A stretch of DNA of 64,000 nucleotides from Lysinibacillus xylanilyticus (GCF_001708185.1 NZ_MDDN01000007.1:62001-126000), one strand, 5' to 3'. Shown: positions 20,991 to 29,060, counted from the stretch's first letter. The notes: generated from the sequence alone by a model not told the origin. Numbers and translations are program-made.

Positions 20991-22036
20991 ACTGCACGCA
21001 TCCTTTTTTCTAATACTTCATTAGCCATATCAATTGCATATTGGTCATTTGTCGTTGCAATGAATTCTTTTAATCTCTGATAACCTCGTGGATCTTCAAT
21101 GATCGTGCTTGCTGCTTGTGATCGTACCCACCAATTACTATCCTGTAACAATTTTTCTAAATGCTCGGCAGTATATGTTAAAGGTGCATATTTAAATAAT
21201 TTTGCGACCATTAATCTTTCTTCCCATATAGACGAATTGACAAATGGAATATACGTCTCTAAATTTCGGATAACGCCAAGTCTTTCAAGTCCTCTAAGAG
21301 TACGAATGCGAATTTCAGTATCCTCACTTACTAGTAATTCTTCAAGTCCCTCTATAACAGCCATACTGCCCTTTGCTGCAATTGTATCAATCAATGCATA
21401 TTGTGCTGCTTGTTGTAAATTCTCTATCTTTTCCATAAGTCGTTGAAGCATCTCTACTTCTAAATATGAGAATAACTTTTTATATTCACTTTCTGAAAAA
21501 GAATAATTACATAGCAATATTTCTTGTATAAATTTTTCTTTTTCAAGAATAGAATATATTTTTAATAGCTGAAATACTTCTATAGAATGTTTGTGTTTAA
21601 TCGATACTTCGCAAGTACCGATAAGCTCTTGTATATGAAAATCAGCAATGCGGTACATGGCATTCATTTTCCTACTCCAGTTTCTGGATTTTAATTCATT
21701 TTGGTAATATTCCTTTAAATACATCTGTGTAAAAGTATAGATTTTTTGTTGAATAATTGGATTGGATATATTTCTTAAATACGATAAAAATATGTGTTCT
21801 ACCGCTAATATTTGATATTTATTTTTAGGAATTAGCGTCACAGCAAATTGGTCGTCGCCTAGAAAGTACCCCTGCCAAAGTATTTTTGTATTTTGTATAT
21901 ACTTTTCCATCTCATGATTCTTTTTTTCTTCGTTTCTTTTTTGATAAATTAAATAAATCATTGCTACACCACAAAACCCTAAGAGAATAGCAATAATATA
22001 CAATAACAATTGAATAGATAATTCAATCATAATCAT
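20987..22036 (-). CDS. Membrane-anchored HEAT-repeat protein
   Basis: 349 residues. One N-terminal helix (8-30) is followed by a charged linker. The C-terminal half shows HEAT-like helical repeats, e.g. IEGLEELLVSEDTEIRIRTL and LEKLLQDSNWWVRSQAASTI. HEAT solenoids act as protein-binding platforms. Its place between the GGDEF/receiver protein and the synthase, overlapping both by 4 bp, suggests it links the cytosolic regulator to the membrane synthase. That role is inference. Confidence 0.75.
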   Translation of the reverse strand: MIMIELSIQLLLYIIAILLGFCGVAMIYLIYQKRNEEKKNHEMEKYIQNTKILWQGYFLGDDQFAVTLIPKNKYQILAVEHIFLSYLRNISNPIIQQKIYTFTQMYLKEYYQNELKSRNWSRKMNAMYRIADFHIQELIGTCEVSIKHKHSIEVFQLLKIYSILEKEKFIQEILLCNYSFSESEYKKLFSYLEVEMLQRLMEKIENLQQAAQYALIDTIAAKGSMAVIEGLEELLVSEDTEIRIRTLRGLERLGVIRNLETYIPFVNSSIWEERLMVAKLFKYAPLTYTAEHLEKLLQDSNWWVRSQAASTIIEDPRGYQRLKEFIATTNDQYAIDMANEVLEKRMRAV

Positions 22037-22929
22037 AACCTCGCAAATGTTCTTTTTAATTGTGCTTGAAATAAATTTAAATCAAATGGCTTAATTAAAT
22101 ACTCATCAACGCCACTTTCATATGCGTAAATCATATCTGACTGAGATTTTCTATTTGTCATCATATAAATAATAAATTTCTTTTGATTAGCCATTTGCCT
22201 TAATGTATGCAAAACATTAAGGCCATTTTTACGAGGTAAAATATCATTCATAATGACGATATGCGTATGTCCAGATAAATACCAATCTGACTGTAAAAAT
22301 TCGTATCCATCTGAAAAAACTTTTGTTTCCAATTGAAAGTGATCTACTATCATTTTTTGAACTGTCAATTCTAATACTTCTCTAAAAATAGCATTTTCCT
22401 CTAAAATACTGACTTTCACTCTTTTAATTGGCTGTGCCTTATAGCTCGTCACGATTTCGATTTCCCAAGGTTCCGATAGTTGACTTAAAACTTCAAACTG
22501 TTTATCTATTAAATCTTCAAACATTACTTGATCATTTTTAATCTCTACAATGATTCCTTGCAATGTAAAAGCTGAATCGATTTTAGTAGGGAAGTTCTCA
22601 TTTTTTACGAGTTGAAAAATTCGATTTAAAAACGCTTTTCCCTCCTCCTCACCATTTTGTGGTAGCAAAATTCCCCATCGTAAACTTCCCTCTAACTTAA
22701 AAAGCATATCGGTGTTCCGAACTTCGGATACAAAAAAATGAGCAATTTGTTCTTCTAATTTTTCAATCACATTAATTTGATGGGAATCAGCCACAGTTGC
22801 CTTTAAAAAAATTACTGTCATTTCCATATGTGAACGAATAACATTTGCCTTTAATACATCAAAAAGTGGTATAATATCACTTTCTTTCAAAATTTTTACA
22901 TTTTGTGTAGCTTTAATTAAAGTGTCCAT
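22033..22929 (-). CDS. Degenerate GGDEF plus receiver-domain protein, probable c-di-GMP effector
   Basis: 298 residues. Residues 35-150 fold-match a GGDEF domain: VRNTD-MLFKL-EGSLRWGILLPQ aligns with the usual RxxD-x5-GGDEF-x-ILLPQ. The catalytic GGDEF is lost (EGSLR) but the RxxD inhibitory c-di-GMP site (71-74) is kept at the right spacing. Residues 170-298 are a receiver domain with the acidic pair (E177, E178), Thr258 and Lys280. The phosphoacceptor position reads Asn228 followed by Asp229 (IMNDILPRKNG). It therefore probably binds c-di-GMP without making it, and the receiver may not be phosphorylated. First gene of the exopolysaccharide operon, like YdaK in the B. subtilis ydaJKLMN system. 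Confidence 0.78.
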   Translation of the reverse strand: MDTLIKATQNVKILKESDIIPLFDVLKANVIRSHMEMTVIFLKATVADSHQINVIEKLEEQIAHFFVSEVRNTDMLFKLEGSLRWGILLPQNGEEEGKAFLNRIFQLVKNENFPTKIDSAFTLQGIIVEIKNDQVMFEDLIDKQFEVLSQLSEPWEIEIVTSYKAQPIKRVKVSILEENAIFREVLELTVQKMIVDHFQLETKVFSDGYEFLQSDWYLSGHTHIVIMNDILPRKNGLNVLHTLRQMANQKKFIIYMMTNRKSQSDMIYAYESGVDEYLIKPFDLNLFQAQLKRTFARL

Positions 22930-22976
22930 CCTATACTCCTCTTACATTTTTTTAATATGGTATTTGATTGTTCTGT

Positions 22977-23004
22977 AAAACTATCATGATCAATAGATAG
23001 TTTT
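22977..23004 (-). promoter_or_regulatory. 28-bp palindrome at the exopolysaccharide operon promoter
   Basis: AAAACTATC-N10-GATAGTTTT, perfect 9-bp arms, 48 bp upstream of the first ATG. It overlaps the -35 area of a weak promoter match (TTTACA, 16 nt, TATTAA). It could be an operator or a leader hairpin. Confidence 0.4.
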
Positions 23005-23224
23005 CATAGTTTCATACGATTTTCTTATTTTTAAGTTCACTTATTGAAGTGCGGGAATCCATTACTGTAAAATTAAATAGAATATATTCCACAAAAAATT
23101 GATGATTACTAATACAATATCCGCTATAACAAATTTGTATAGACTCAATCATCTAATCCACCCTAAAATAAACTTAGTTTTATCAAATGAGTATAACTGC
23201 TTCTAGAACTTTCTACATAGAGGT

Positions 23225-23682
23225 ACAAGCATTCTGTAGCTGACGCTTTGCTTTCGCAGCAAAACATCTACTGAAGGAAGATAAAAAATAGTTAACGGTC
23301 ACACGAATATATACAAGATATTTTTCCTTAGTAATATGTGCTTCTTGGAGATAAAGATAAAGGTAGGATATTGCTTTTTACTCGATTTCGTTATGTGCTT
23401 TTTCAACGTTTTACAGTATATCATATTAGAATCCTTTTTTAAGGATATCAGTTCAAACTAAACAAATTCTAAACAAATCAAAAATTCAATCAAAATACCA
23501 TAGGATAGAATGAAAAAATTTGCTACTTTCTCCACATAAGCTGAAGAAGTTTTACAGATTATTAGCTCATCACCATAACGTGTGGTTAATTTTCGTTCTG
23601 ACTGGGCGTCCAGTCTTCACTCCAATCAACCTATAAACATGGCGTCTTAACAAATGTCATCCACAACTTTTGGTGATGAGCC
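23225..23682 (+). repeat. Two family A repeat copies in an otherwise gene-free gap
   Basis: 23225-23275 is a fragment (CTGTAGCTGACGCTTTGC…). 23567-23682 is a short full copy: it begins GCTCATCACCATAACGTGTG and ends AACTTTTGGTGATGAGCC, as the 47530 copy does. The rest of 22930-23850 shows no gene I can support. Confidence 0.75.
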
Positions 23683-23853
23683 TGATTATTTCCTTTTATG
23701 ACAATGAACAAATAAAGGAAAAATGCCTGTTTATTGCTGATTACAAGACAACTTTATCTCGGTTAATTAAATAGCCGATAAGATATTTATGGTCGCATTT
23801 CAATCCAACTTTCAAGATGGTGGATGGCTCAATCCCTCTCTATTTTTACAAAA

Positions 23854-24009
23854 AAATGAGGCTGGGACAGAACTAGATTATTTCGAAAAATAGCGAAATC
23901 AGATATTAACTTTTCGCTTCAATGAGTAGAGTGTTCCTTCCTAAATCAAAAAAAATGTTAGACCAATGCAATCGGTCTAACATTTTTTCTTTTTGTCCCA
24001 GCCTCATTT
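23854..24009. mobile_element. 156-bp MITE-like element with a nested bidirectional terminator
   Basis: Terminal inverted repeats AAATGAGGCTGGGACA (23854-23869) and TGTCCCAGCCTCATTT (23994-24009), 16 bp, perfect. Inside, 23948-23989 (AAAATGTTAGACC/GGTCTAACATTTT with A and T runs) is a strong two-way terminator. It ends 22 bp after metQ and so probably ends the met operon. GAGGCTGGGACA ends are known from intergenic repeats in other Firmicutes. Confidence 0.7.
23948..23989 (-). terminator. metNIQ operon terminator, inside the MITE-like element
   Basis: Arms AAATGTTAGACC and GGTCTAACATTT with A-run on one side and T-run on the other, so it can act in both directions. It is the first hairpin after metQ. 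Confidence 0.85.
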
Positions 24010-24030
24010 CATCCACTGAATGAGGATAAA

Positions 24031-24867
24031 TTATTTAACTGGAACCACCGCGCCTCCCCACTTTTTAACGATGAAGTCTTGGATTTCTTTAGATGTTAAT
24101 ACTTCTACTAATTTTTTAATTTCTGGTTTTGTTTCATCACCAGCGCGTACTGTAATAATGTTGACATATGGAGACTCTTTATCTTCAAGAGAAATAGAAT
24201 CTTCCATTGGATTTAGACCGTTGTCGATTGCGTAGTTAGAATTGATAAGAACTGCATCACCTTCATTATTTTCATACATTTGTACAAGCATTTCAGGAGC
24301 TGTATTTGCATCAAATTTGAACTTTTTAGGGTTTTCTTCGATATCTTTAAGCTCAGCAGATGTTTTATCTACCCCATCCTTTAGTTTAATTAAGCCCTTA
24401 GCTTCTAATAATGAAAGCATGCGCCCGTGGTCTGCAACAGAGTTAGAAAGTAAAATTGTTGCACCCTCTGGTAGATCATCAAGAGATTTATACTTTTTAG
24501 AGTAGATACCGATTGGCTCGATATGAATACCACCAGCGTTTACAAAATCATATCCTTTATCTTTAATTTCCTTCTCTAAATAAGGGATATGTTGGAAGTA
24601 GTTTGCATCAATTTCTTTACCTTCTAAATCTTGGTTTGGCAATACATAGTCTTGATATGTTTCAATTTCAAGATCGATGCCTTGTTTAGCTAAGATTGGT
24701 TTTGCTTGTTCTAGAATAACCGCGTGAGGTACATTTGAAGCACCTACTTTTAATGTTACATTTTCTTTACTGTCTGTTCCGTTTGTATCTTCTTTTTTAC
24801 CAGCACCACAAGCAGCTAAAGCTAGTACCAGTACTGATAAGAATAATCCTGCTAATAATTTCTTCAT
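24031..24867 (-). CDS. metQ: Methionine ABC transporter substrate-binding lipoprotein MetQ
   Basis: 278 residues; ATG behind AAAGGAGTGTAATAAA. Lipoprotein signal with lipobox LAAC (Cys20). NlpA/MetQ family body (VTLKVGASNVPHAVILEQ, YFQHIPYLEKE, NAGGIHIEPIGIYSKKY). Captures methionine outside the membrane and delivers it to MetNI. Third gene of metN-metI-metQ, under the SAM riboswitch at 26732-26896. Confidence 0.96.
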   Translation of the reverse strand: MKKLLAGLFLSVLVLALAACGAGKKEDTNGTDSKENVTLKVGASNVPHAVILEQAKPILAKQGIDLEIETYQDYVLPNQDLEGKEIDANYFQHIPYLEKEIKDKGYDFVNAGGIHIEPIGIYSKKYKSLDDLPEGATILLSNSVADHGRMLSLLEAKGLIKLKDGVDKTSAELKDIEENPKKFKFDANTAPEMLVQMYENNEGDAVLINSNYAIDNGLNPMEDSISLEDKESPYVNIITVRAGDETKPEIKKLVEVLTSKEIQDFIVKKWGGAVVPVK

Positions 24868-24934
24868 TTTATTACACTCCTTTAATCTTGTTTAAATATG
24901 TTAGTGGTATAAAACCAAAATAACCCTGTAATTT

Positions 24935-25603
24935 TTAGCGTTTATCGGTTTTCGTTGTAATCATATCGCCAATCCATTGAATGATAAATACAACTACTAA
25001 GATCAAAATAGTCGCCATTAATGTCACATCTTCATGATTACGTTGGAAACCGTCTAAGAAAGCTAAATTCCCCAGACCGCCTGCACCGATAATACCTGCC
25101 ATCGCAGTATAACCAACAAGTGCTACGGCAGTAACTGTTATACCTGAAATAAGTGCTGGTAACGATTCTGGAATTAATACTTTCCAAATAATTGTTGACG
25201 TTTTAGCCCCCATTGAACGAGCTGCTTCAATAACACCCTTATCGATTTCACGTAATGCAATTAATACCATTCGTGCATAGAATGGTGCAGCACCAATAAT
25301 TAATGCTGGTAAAGCTGCGTTCGCTCCGCGAATTGTGCCAAGTAAAAATTTCGTAAATGGAATTAACAAAATAATTAATACAATAAATGGAATAGAACGA
25401 AAAATATTAACAATCGAATTTGTCAAAAAATTCACAATTTTATTTGCCCATAGTTGGGTTGGACTTGTTAAAAATAGTAAGATCCCAATTGCTAAGCCAA
25501 GTATAAATGTGATAACTGTAGAGATCGTTGTCATGTACAGTGTTTGATACGTAGCTTCCCACATTTTTTCCCAGTCGACATTCGGAAAGAGACTAGTTAG
25601 CAT
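24935..25603 (-). CDS. metI: Methionine ABC transporter permease MetI
   Basis: 222 residues from the ATG at 25603 (GGAGGTGA at 6 nt; the TTG at 25609 lies too close). Five hydrophobic helices. The ATPase-contact loop is EAARSMGAKTSTIIWKVLIP, and GAGGLGNLAF lies near the C-terminus, as in MetI/MetP. Starts 11 bp inside the end of metN. Confidence 0.96.
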   Translation of the reverse strand: MLTSLFPNVDWEKMWEATYQTLYMTTISTVITFILGLAIGILLFLTSPTQLWANKIVNFLTNSIVNIFRSIPFIVLIILLIPFTKFLLGTIRGANAALPALIIGAAPFYARMVLIALREIDKGVIEAARSMGAKTSTIIWKVLIPESLPALISGITVTAVALVGYTAMAGIIGAGGLGNLAFLDGFQRNHEDVTLMATILILVVVFIIQWIGDMITTKTDKR

Positions 25604-26621
25604 TTGCAATCACCTCCGTTTGTACTTCGACTGTATTTAAGTAGTTAAGTGCATCCGCAACATTATCCTTTGAGCCGTTTATTTGCACAATAAGTGTACC
25701 GTACGCACCATTTTTCGTTTGCGAAATATTACCATGTACAATGCTTACTTCCACATCAAACTGTTTCACAAGATGTGAAATGACAGGCTGCTCTGTTTTT
25801 TCTCCTACAAAGATCAGCTTTACAAGTTGTCCAGTAGGGTAATTTGCTTTAATTTGAGCCACAGTTTCCTGTGTTTCTTTCGTATCTGTAATTTGAGAAA
25901 CGAATTTTTTCGTAATGGTAGCTTGCGGTGCTTGGAATACTTGTAATACCTCACCACGTTCTACAATTTCTCCGGCTTCCATAACCGCTACACGATGACA
26001 AATTTTGCGAATAACGTGCATTTCATGTGTAATTAATACGATCGTTAGACCTAATCGTTCATTAATATCGACAAGTAGATCAAGGATAGCATCTGTTGTC
26101 TCCGGATCGAGTGCAGATGTTGCCTCATCGCATAATAATACCTCTGGGTTATTAGCAAGCGCGCGAGCAATACCTACACGTTGCTTTTGTCCCCCGGATA
26201 GCTGTGATGGATACGCCTTAGCACGCCCCCCCAAACCAACAAGTGTGATCAATTCATTCACTCGTGCTTCACGTTGTGCCTTTGGAACACCTGCGATTTC
26301 TAGTGGGAAAGCGATATTTTCCTCAACAGTTCTTGACCAAAGTAAATTAAAATGCTGGAAAATCATACTTACCTTTTGTCTAGCATCTCTGAGCTTTTGC
26401 CCCTTTATAGATGAAAATTCTTGATTGTTAACCGTCACAGTACCAGTTGTAGGCTTTTCTAAACCGTTTAATAAGCGAATCATCGTACTTTTACCAGCGC
26501 CACTATAGCCGATAATGCCAAAAATTTCACCTTTATTAATAGAAAGATTGACGTCTTTGACTGCAGTTAATTCGCCATTCGCGGTTTTGTATTTTTTTGT
26601 AATATTCTGAAGTTGAATCAT
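25593..26621 (-). CDS. metN: Methionine ABC transporter ATP-binding protein MetN
   Basis: 342 residues from the ATG at 26621, behind AAAGGAGAATTCGCT; longer frames upstream lie in a repeat. Walker A GYSGAGKST, signature LSGGQKQRVGIARAL, Walker B VLLCDEATSALD. The C-terminal 75 residues are the NIL/ACT-like domain through which methionine inhibits the transporter. Operon with metI and metQ. Confidence 0.97.
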   Translation of the reverse strand: MIQLQNITKKYKTANGELTAVKDVNLSINKGEIFGIIGYSGAGKSTMIRLLNGLEKPTTGTVTVNNQEFSSIKGQKLRDARQKVSMIFQHFNLLWSRTVEENIAFPLEIAGVPKAQREARVNELITLVGLGGRAKAYPSQLSGGQKQRVGIARALANNPEVLLCDEATSALDPETTDAILDLLVDINERLGLTIVLITHEMHVIRKICHRVAVMEAGEIVERGEVLQVFQAPQATITKKFVSQITDTKETQETVAQIKANYPTGQLVKLIFVGEKTEQPVISHLVKQFDVEVSIVHGNISQTKNGAYGTLIVQINGSKDNVADALNYLNTVEVQTEVIANAN

Positions 26622-26640
26622 AGCGAATTCTCCTTTTCTC

Positions 26641-26722
26641 ATATCAATTATGCCCCGGCATAATAGCGTCGTCCGCCGAAAGCATTGAGCCAACGTGATG
26701 TTGGTCACTCAGTCGTGTGTTG
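26641..26722 (+). repeat. Short, internally deleted family B repeat in the metN leader
   Basis: Contains both ends seen in the full copy at 43227 (ATCAATTATGCCCCGGCATA and CCGCCGAAAGCATTGAGCC…GATGTTGGTCACTCAGTCG) but lacks the central 110 bp or so. It lies between the riboswitch terminator and the metN ribosome site, so it is transcribed in the leader. Confidence 0.75.
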
Positions 26723-26731
26723 AAAGTAGTT

Positions 26732-26769
26732 AAAAAGACCCCTTCACTTATAGACAAGTAGAAGGGGTC
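26732..26769 (-). terminator. Riboswitch-controlled terminator of metNIQ
   Basis: GACCCCTTC…GAAGGGGTC stem followed by TTTTTAAC on the minus strand, just after the SAM aptamer. When SAM is bound this hairpin should form and stop transcription. Confidence 0.92.
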
Positions 26770-26791
26770 ACGTAATTATACGCTAAACCGT

Positions 26792-26896
26792 TCTCTCATC
26801 TTTCAAAGATAAATCTTTGAGTGATTTGGCACCTTTTCACTTTGTGATGGTTGCCGGGCTTCATAGGGCACTTCCCTCCGCCACTCTTTATAAGAG
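26792..26896 (-). ncRNA. SAM-I (S-box) riboswitch aptamer
   Basis: The minus strand begins CTCTTATAAAGAGTGGCGGA, then GGGAAGTGCCCTATGAAG, CCCGGCAACC, AAAAGGTGCCAAATC and ends GAAAGATGAGAG, which are the conserved S-box blocks in order. It controls methionine uptake genes: high SAM gives termination at 26732-26769. Confidence 0.97.
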
Positions 26897-26917
26897 TTCG
26901 ATATATTTATATTTTTT

Positions 26918-26957
26918 AGTATATTCGTACTTTATCACGCTATCAAAGTTCAGTCAA
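26918..26957 (-). promoter_or_regulatory. Promoter of the metNIQ transcript
   Basis: Two overlapping matches: TTGACT-17-TAAAGT (26952-26957, 26929-26934) and TTTGAT-18-TATACT (26942-26947, 26918-26923). The second would start RNA right at the aptamer. The region also covers the last codons of yusE. Confidence 0.5.
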
Positions 26958-27261
26958 TTGATTTTTTTAACAATTCGTATAAAAATGGTACGGATTGAAA
27001 CGCATATACCTTTTCTGTTACTTTTCCGCCATCACAGACGAGTAAACATGGTACACTTTCGATTTTATTATCAAAAGCTATGTGCTCTATAAAATTAATA
27101 TTCGCTTTACCAACCTGTAGCTGTGGCAGCAATTGCTCGACAATCGTCATCATTTTCGATGCAACTGCACACGTTCCACACATAGGCGTATATAAATAAA
27201 AGGCAGCCTTTTCACCGGACTGTACAGCCGTATCCCACTGCTCTTTTGACCATTCTTCCAT
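26950..27261 (-). CDS. yusE: Thioredoxin-like protein YusE
   Basis: 103 residues from the ATG at 27261 (a TTG at 27273 is possible). Thioredoxin fold with active-site CGTC (PMCGTCAVASKM) and the cis-Pro in ESVPCLLVCDGGK. Cytosolic redox protein of unknown partner. Gene order yusF-yusE next to metNIQ is the same as in B. subtilis. The gene starts directly after the yusF stop. Confidence 0.85.
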   Translation of the reverse strand: MEEWSKEQWDTAVQSGEKAAFYLYTPMCGTCAVASKMMTIVEQLLPQLQVGKANINFIEHIAFDNKIESVPCLLVCDGGKVTEKVYAFQSVPFLYELLKKSID

Positions 27262-27275
27262 TTTTTCACGCAACC

Positions 27276-27617
27276 TTACAAAATATATTCATTATGGATT
27301 GAGAAGTGTGCACGCAGCAATATCATCGCTAACACCTTTCTCGGAGTTGTCTCAACTTCCTTATATGTCGGCATCGTACGTAAATGCTCAGCCTCTGGAT
27401 AATGTCTGTCCATTAATGCCCGTAGCTTATCACCCGATGTATCTGCATCAAAAAATGTATATAGCTCACAGCCCTCATATGGATCGAGTAACTCTTCTAA
27501 TTGATGCACACCAATTGTACCATTCGTACAAAGTATTATAACATCCTCACTTAAAATAGGTTTAATTTGAAGTTTATCCGAACGCCCTTCGACAATTAAG
27601 CATTTTCCCTCGAACAT
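27276..27617 (-). CDS. yusF: Toprim-domain protein YusF
   Basis: 113 residues from the ATG at 27617, behind GGGGGTGGCGTG. Small Toprim domain: LIVEGRSDKLQ gives the conserved Glu and FFDADTSGDKLR the DxD. Related to M5/primase-type small nucleases or ligand-binding proteins; exact role unknown. Followed by yusE, with which it is probably co-transcribed. Confidence 0.85.
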   Translation of the reverse strand: MFEGKCLIVEGRSDKLQIKPILSEDVIILCTNGTIGVHQLEELLDPYEGCELYTFFDADTSGDKLRALMDRHYPEAEHLRTMPTYKEVETTPRKVLAMILLRAHFSIHNEYIL

Positions 27618-27756
27618 CACGCCACCCCCATTAGACATATCCCTTATAGCTCATTATATCCATTATACTCTGTCGGTGATCATATAAGACACCCATTGAT
27701 AAGGGACTACAACGGCTTTCGTCTCCCCAACTAAAGTGGGAAATGATCAAAGATAA

Positions 27757-27790
27757 TAAAAAACGCCGGTGATTTCCGACGTTTTTTTAT
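27757..27790 (-). terminator. gcvH terminator
   Basis: AAAAAACGCCGGTGATTTCCGACGTTTTTTT: stem AACGtCGG/CCGgCGTT type with T-run on the minus strand, 12 bp past the gcvH stop. Confidence 0.7.
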
Positions 27791-27801
27791 TAGGGCTTGT
27801 C

Positions 27802-28182
27802 TTATTCAGCAATCATTTCTTCGTATTGCTCAGCTGTCATAAGCTTTTCAACTTCTGATGCATCAGCAGGCTCTACAACGATCATCCATGCTTTTTCATA
27901 TGGTGATTCATTAACGAATTCTGGGCTATCTTCTAAATCTGCATTTACTTCAACTACTGTACCTGAGATTGGTGCGTATAATTCAGAAACTGTTTTTACA
28001 GATTCTACACTACCGAATGGATCATCTGTTTTAATTTCGTCGCCAACTTGTGGAAGCTCAACGAAAACGATATCTCCAAGTTCAGATTGTGCGAAGTGAG
28101 AAATACCGATACGTACTTTACCATCTTCTAATTTTACCCATTCATGCTCTTCAGAGTAACGTAAGTCTTTTGGTGTGCTCAT
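27802..28182 (-). CDS. gcvH: Glycine cleavage system H protein
   Basis: 126 residues. Lipoyl-domain protein; the lipoylated Lys is in [15 protein letters not shown], and GDIVFVELP and NEDLEDSPE-type segments are typical. Carries the aminomethyl group between GcvP and GcvT, and in Bacillus also serves as the lipoate relay. No other gcv genes adjoin it, as in B. subtilis. A hairpin with T-run follows near 27750-27790. Confidence 0.97.
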   Translation of the reverse strand: MSTPKDLRYSEEHEWVKLEDGKVRIGISHFAQSELGDIVFVELPQVGDEIKTDDPFGSVESVKTVSELYAPISGTVVEVNADLEDSPEFVNESPYEKAWMIVVEPADASEVEKLMTAEQYEEMIAE

Positions 28183-28264
28183 GCAATAAACCCCTCCATA
28201 AAATATGTAGTATATTCACTTTCAGTTTGCCATACTTCACCTATAAAAACAAGGATAAATAGGG

Positions 28265-28621
28265 TTATTTCCAAGCTTGCTCAAAATCTGATTCTTTAAA
28301 CCCTAAAGTAACTTTTTTCCCGTCTGTTACCATCGGACGTTTAATCAGCATACCATCTGAAGCAAGCAGTTCAAGTTGCTCTTCTTCAGTCATGTCAGCA
28401 AGCTTATCCTTTAAGCCAAGCTCACGATATTTCATACCAGAAGTATTGAAAAATTTCTTTAATGGCAGTCCACTTTCTTGCCATAAACTTGTTAATTCGT
28501 CCTTTGTAGGCGGTTGCTCGACAATATGTACCTCTTCGAATGAAATCTCATTGTCTTTTAACCATTTTTGAGCTTTTTTACAAGTTGTACATTTTGGATA
28601 ATGAATAAATTGAATCGTCAT
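28265..28621 (-). CDS. yusI: ArsC/Spx-family protein YusI
   Basis: 118 residues. Thioredoxin-fold ArsC/Spx family: CTTC motif in HYPKCTTCKKAQKWL, and FNTSGMKYRELGLKDKL, LIKRPMV (the Arg-Pro-Met motif) typical of this family. Not an arsenate reductase by context. Sits between gcvH and the fad genes as in B. subtilis. Function unknown. Confidence 0.9.
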   Translation of the reverse strand: MTIQFIHYPKCTTCKKAQKWLKDNEISFEEVHIVEQPPTKDELTSLWQESGLPLKKFFNTSGMKYRELGLKDKLADMTEEEQLELLASDGMLIKRPMVTDGKKVTLGFKESDFEQAWK

Positions 28622-28724
28622 TTAAAGGCTCCTCTACAATCATTTTTAGGAACTACATTTTCAGTGTATCCCTCATTTTCTGTAGTATACCATCATAACC
28701 GTTACGAACCAAAATGAAACTCAT

Positions 28725-28880
28725 CCTGCCAAAGCGTGGGGTTGATTTCCGTTCCGGCTGGGCGCTTTGTAGCTGCCGCTTTGCTTTCGCTACAGAAAAC
28801 ATTTGTTGCTGCCGCTTTGCTTTCGCTACAGAAAACATTTGTTGCTGACGCTTTGCTTTCGCGCAGACGAAACCCTTTTG
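28725..28880 (+). repeat. Family A repeat with a 36-bp variable-number unit
   Basis: Begins GTGGGGTTGATTTCCGTTCC and GGCTGGGCGCTTTGTAGC. From 28772 a 36-bp unit (GCTGCCGCTTTGCTTTCGCT + ACAGAAAACATTTGTT) occurs twice exactly, then in part (28844-28862). The same unit, reversed, is doubled at 12125-12185. Confidence 0.85.
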
Positions 28881-28947
28881 CTATAAAACAAATGTCAGAG
28901 GATGCATGCTATGCGTATTATTTGAATGAGAGTGAAGACTGCGCAAC

Positions 28948-28989
28948 AAAGGATTCACACACAGTTTGTGTATGAATCCTTTTTTTGCT
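28948..28989 (+). terminator. Strong plus-strand hairpin with T-run and no obvious gene
   Basis: 16-bp arms with one mismatch (AAAGGATTCACACACA and TGTGTATGAATCCTTT), 3-nt loop, followed by TTTTTTT on the plus strand. No plus-strand gene ends nearby; the flanking genes are on the minus strand. Confidence 0.75.
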
Positions 28990-29006
28990 CTTTTGCAGGT
29001 GGATGT

Positions 29007-29060
29007 CGATAAAACTCATAAGTTGGGTGATAAATCGTGAAAGTTGGTCGATAAAAACCA
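29007..29060. repeat. Three (C/T)GATAAA repeats with an exact 21-bp period
   Basis: CGATAAAA at 29007, TGATAAAT at 29028, CGATAAAA at 29049, with AGTTGG repeated between them (29021 and 29042). Same period and similar core as the array at 44284. Confidence 0.6.
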
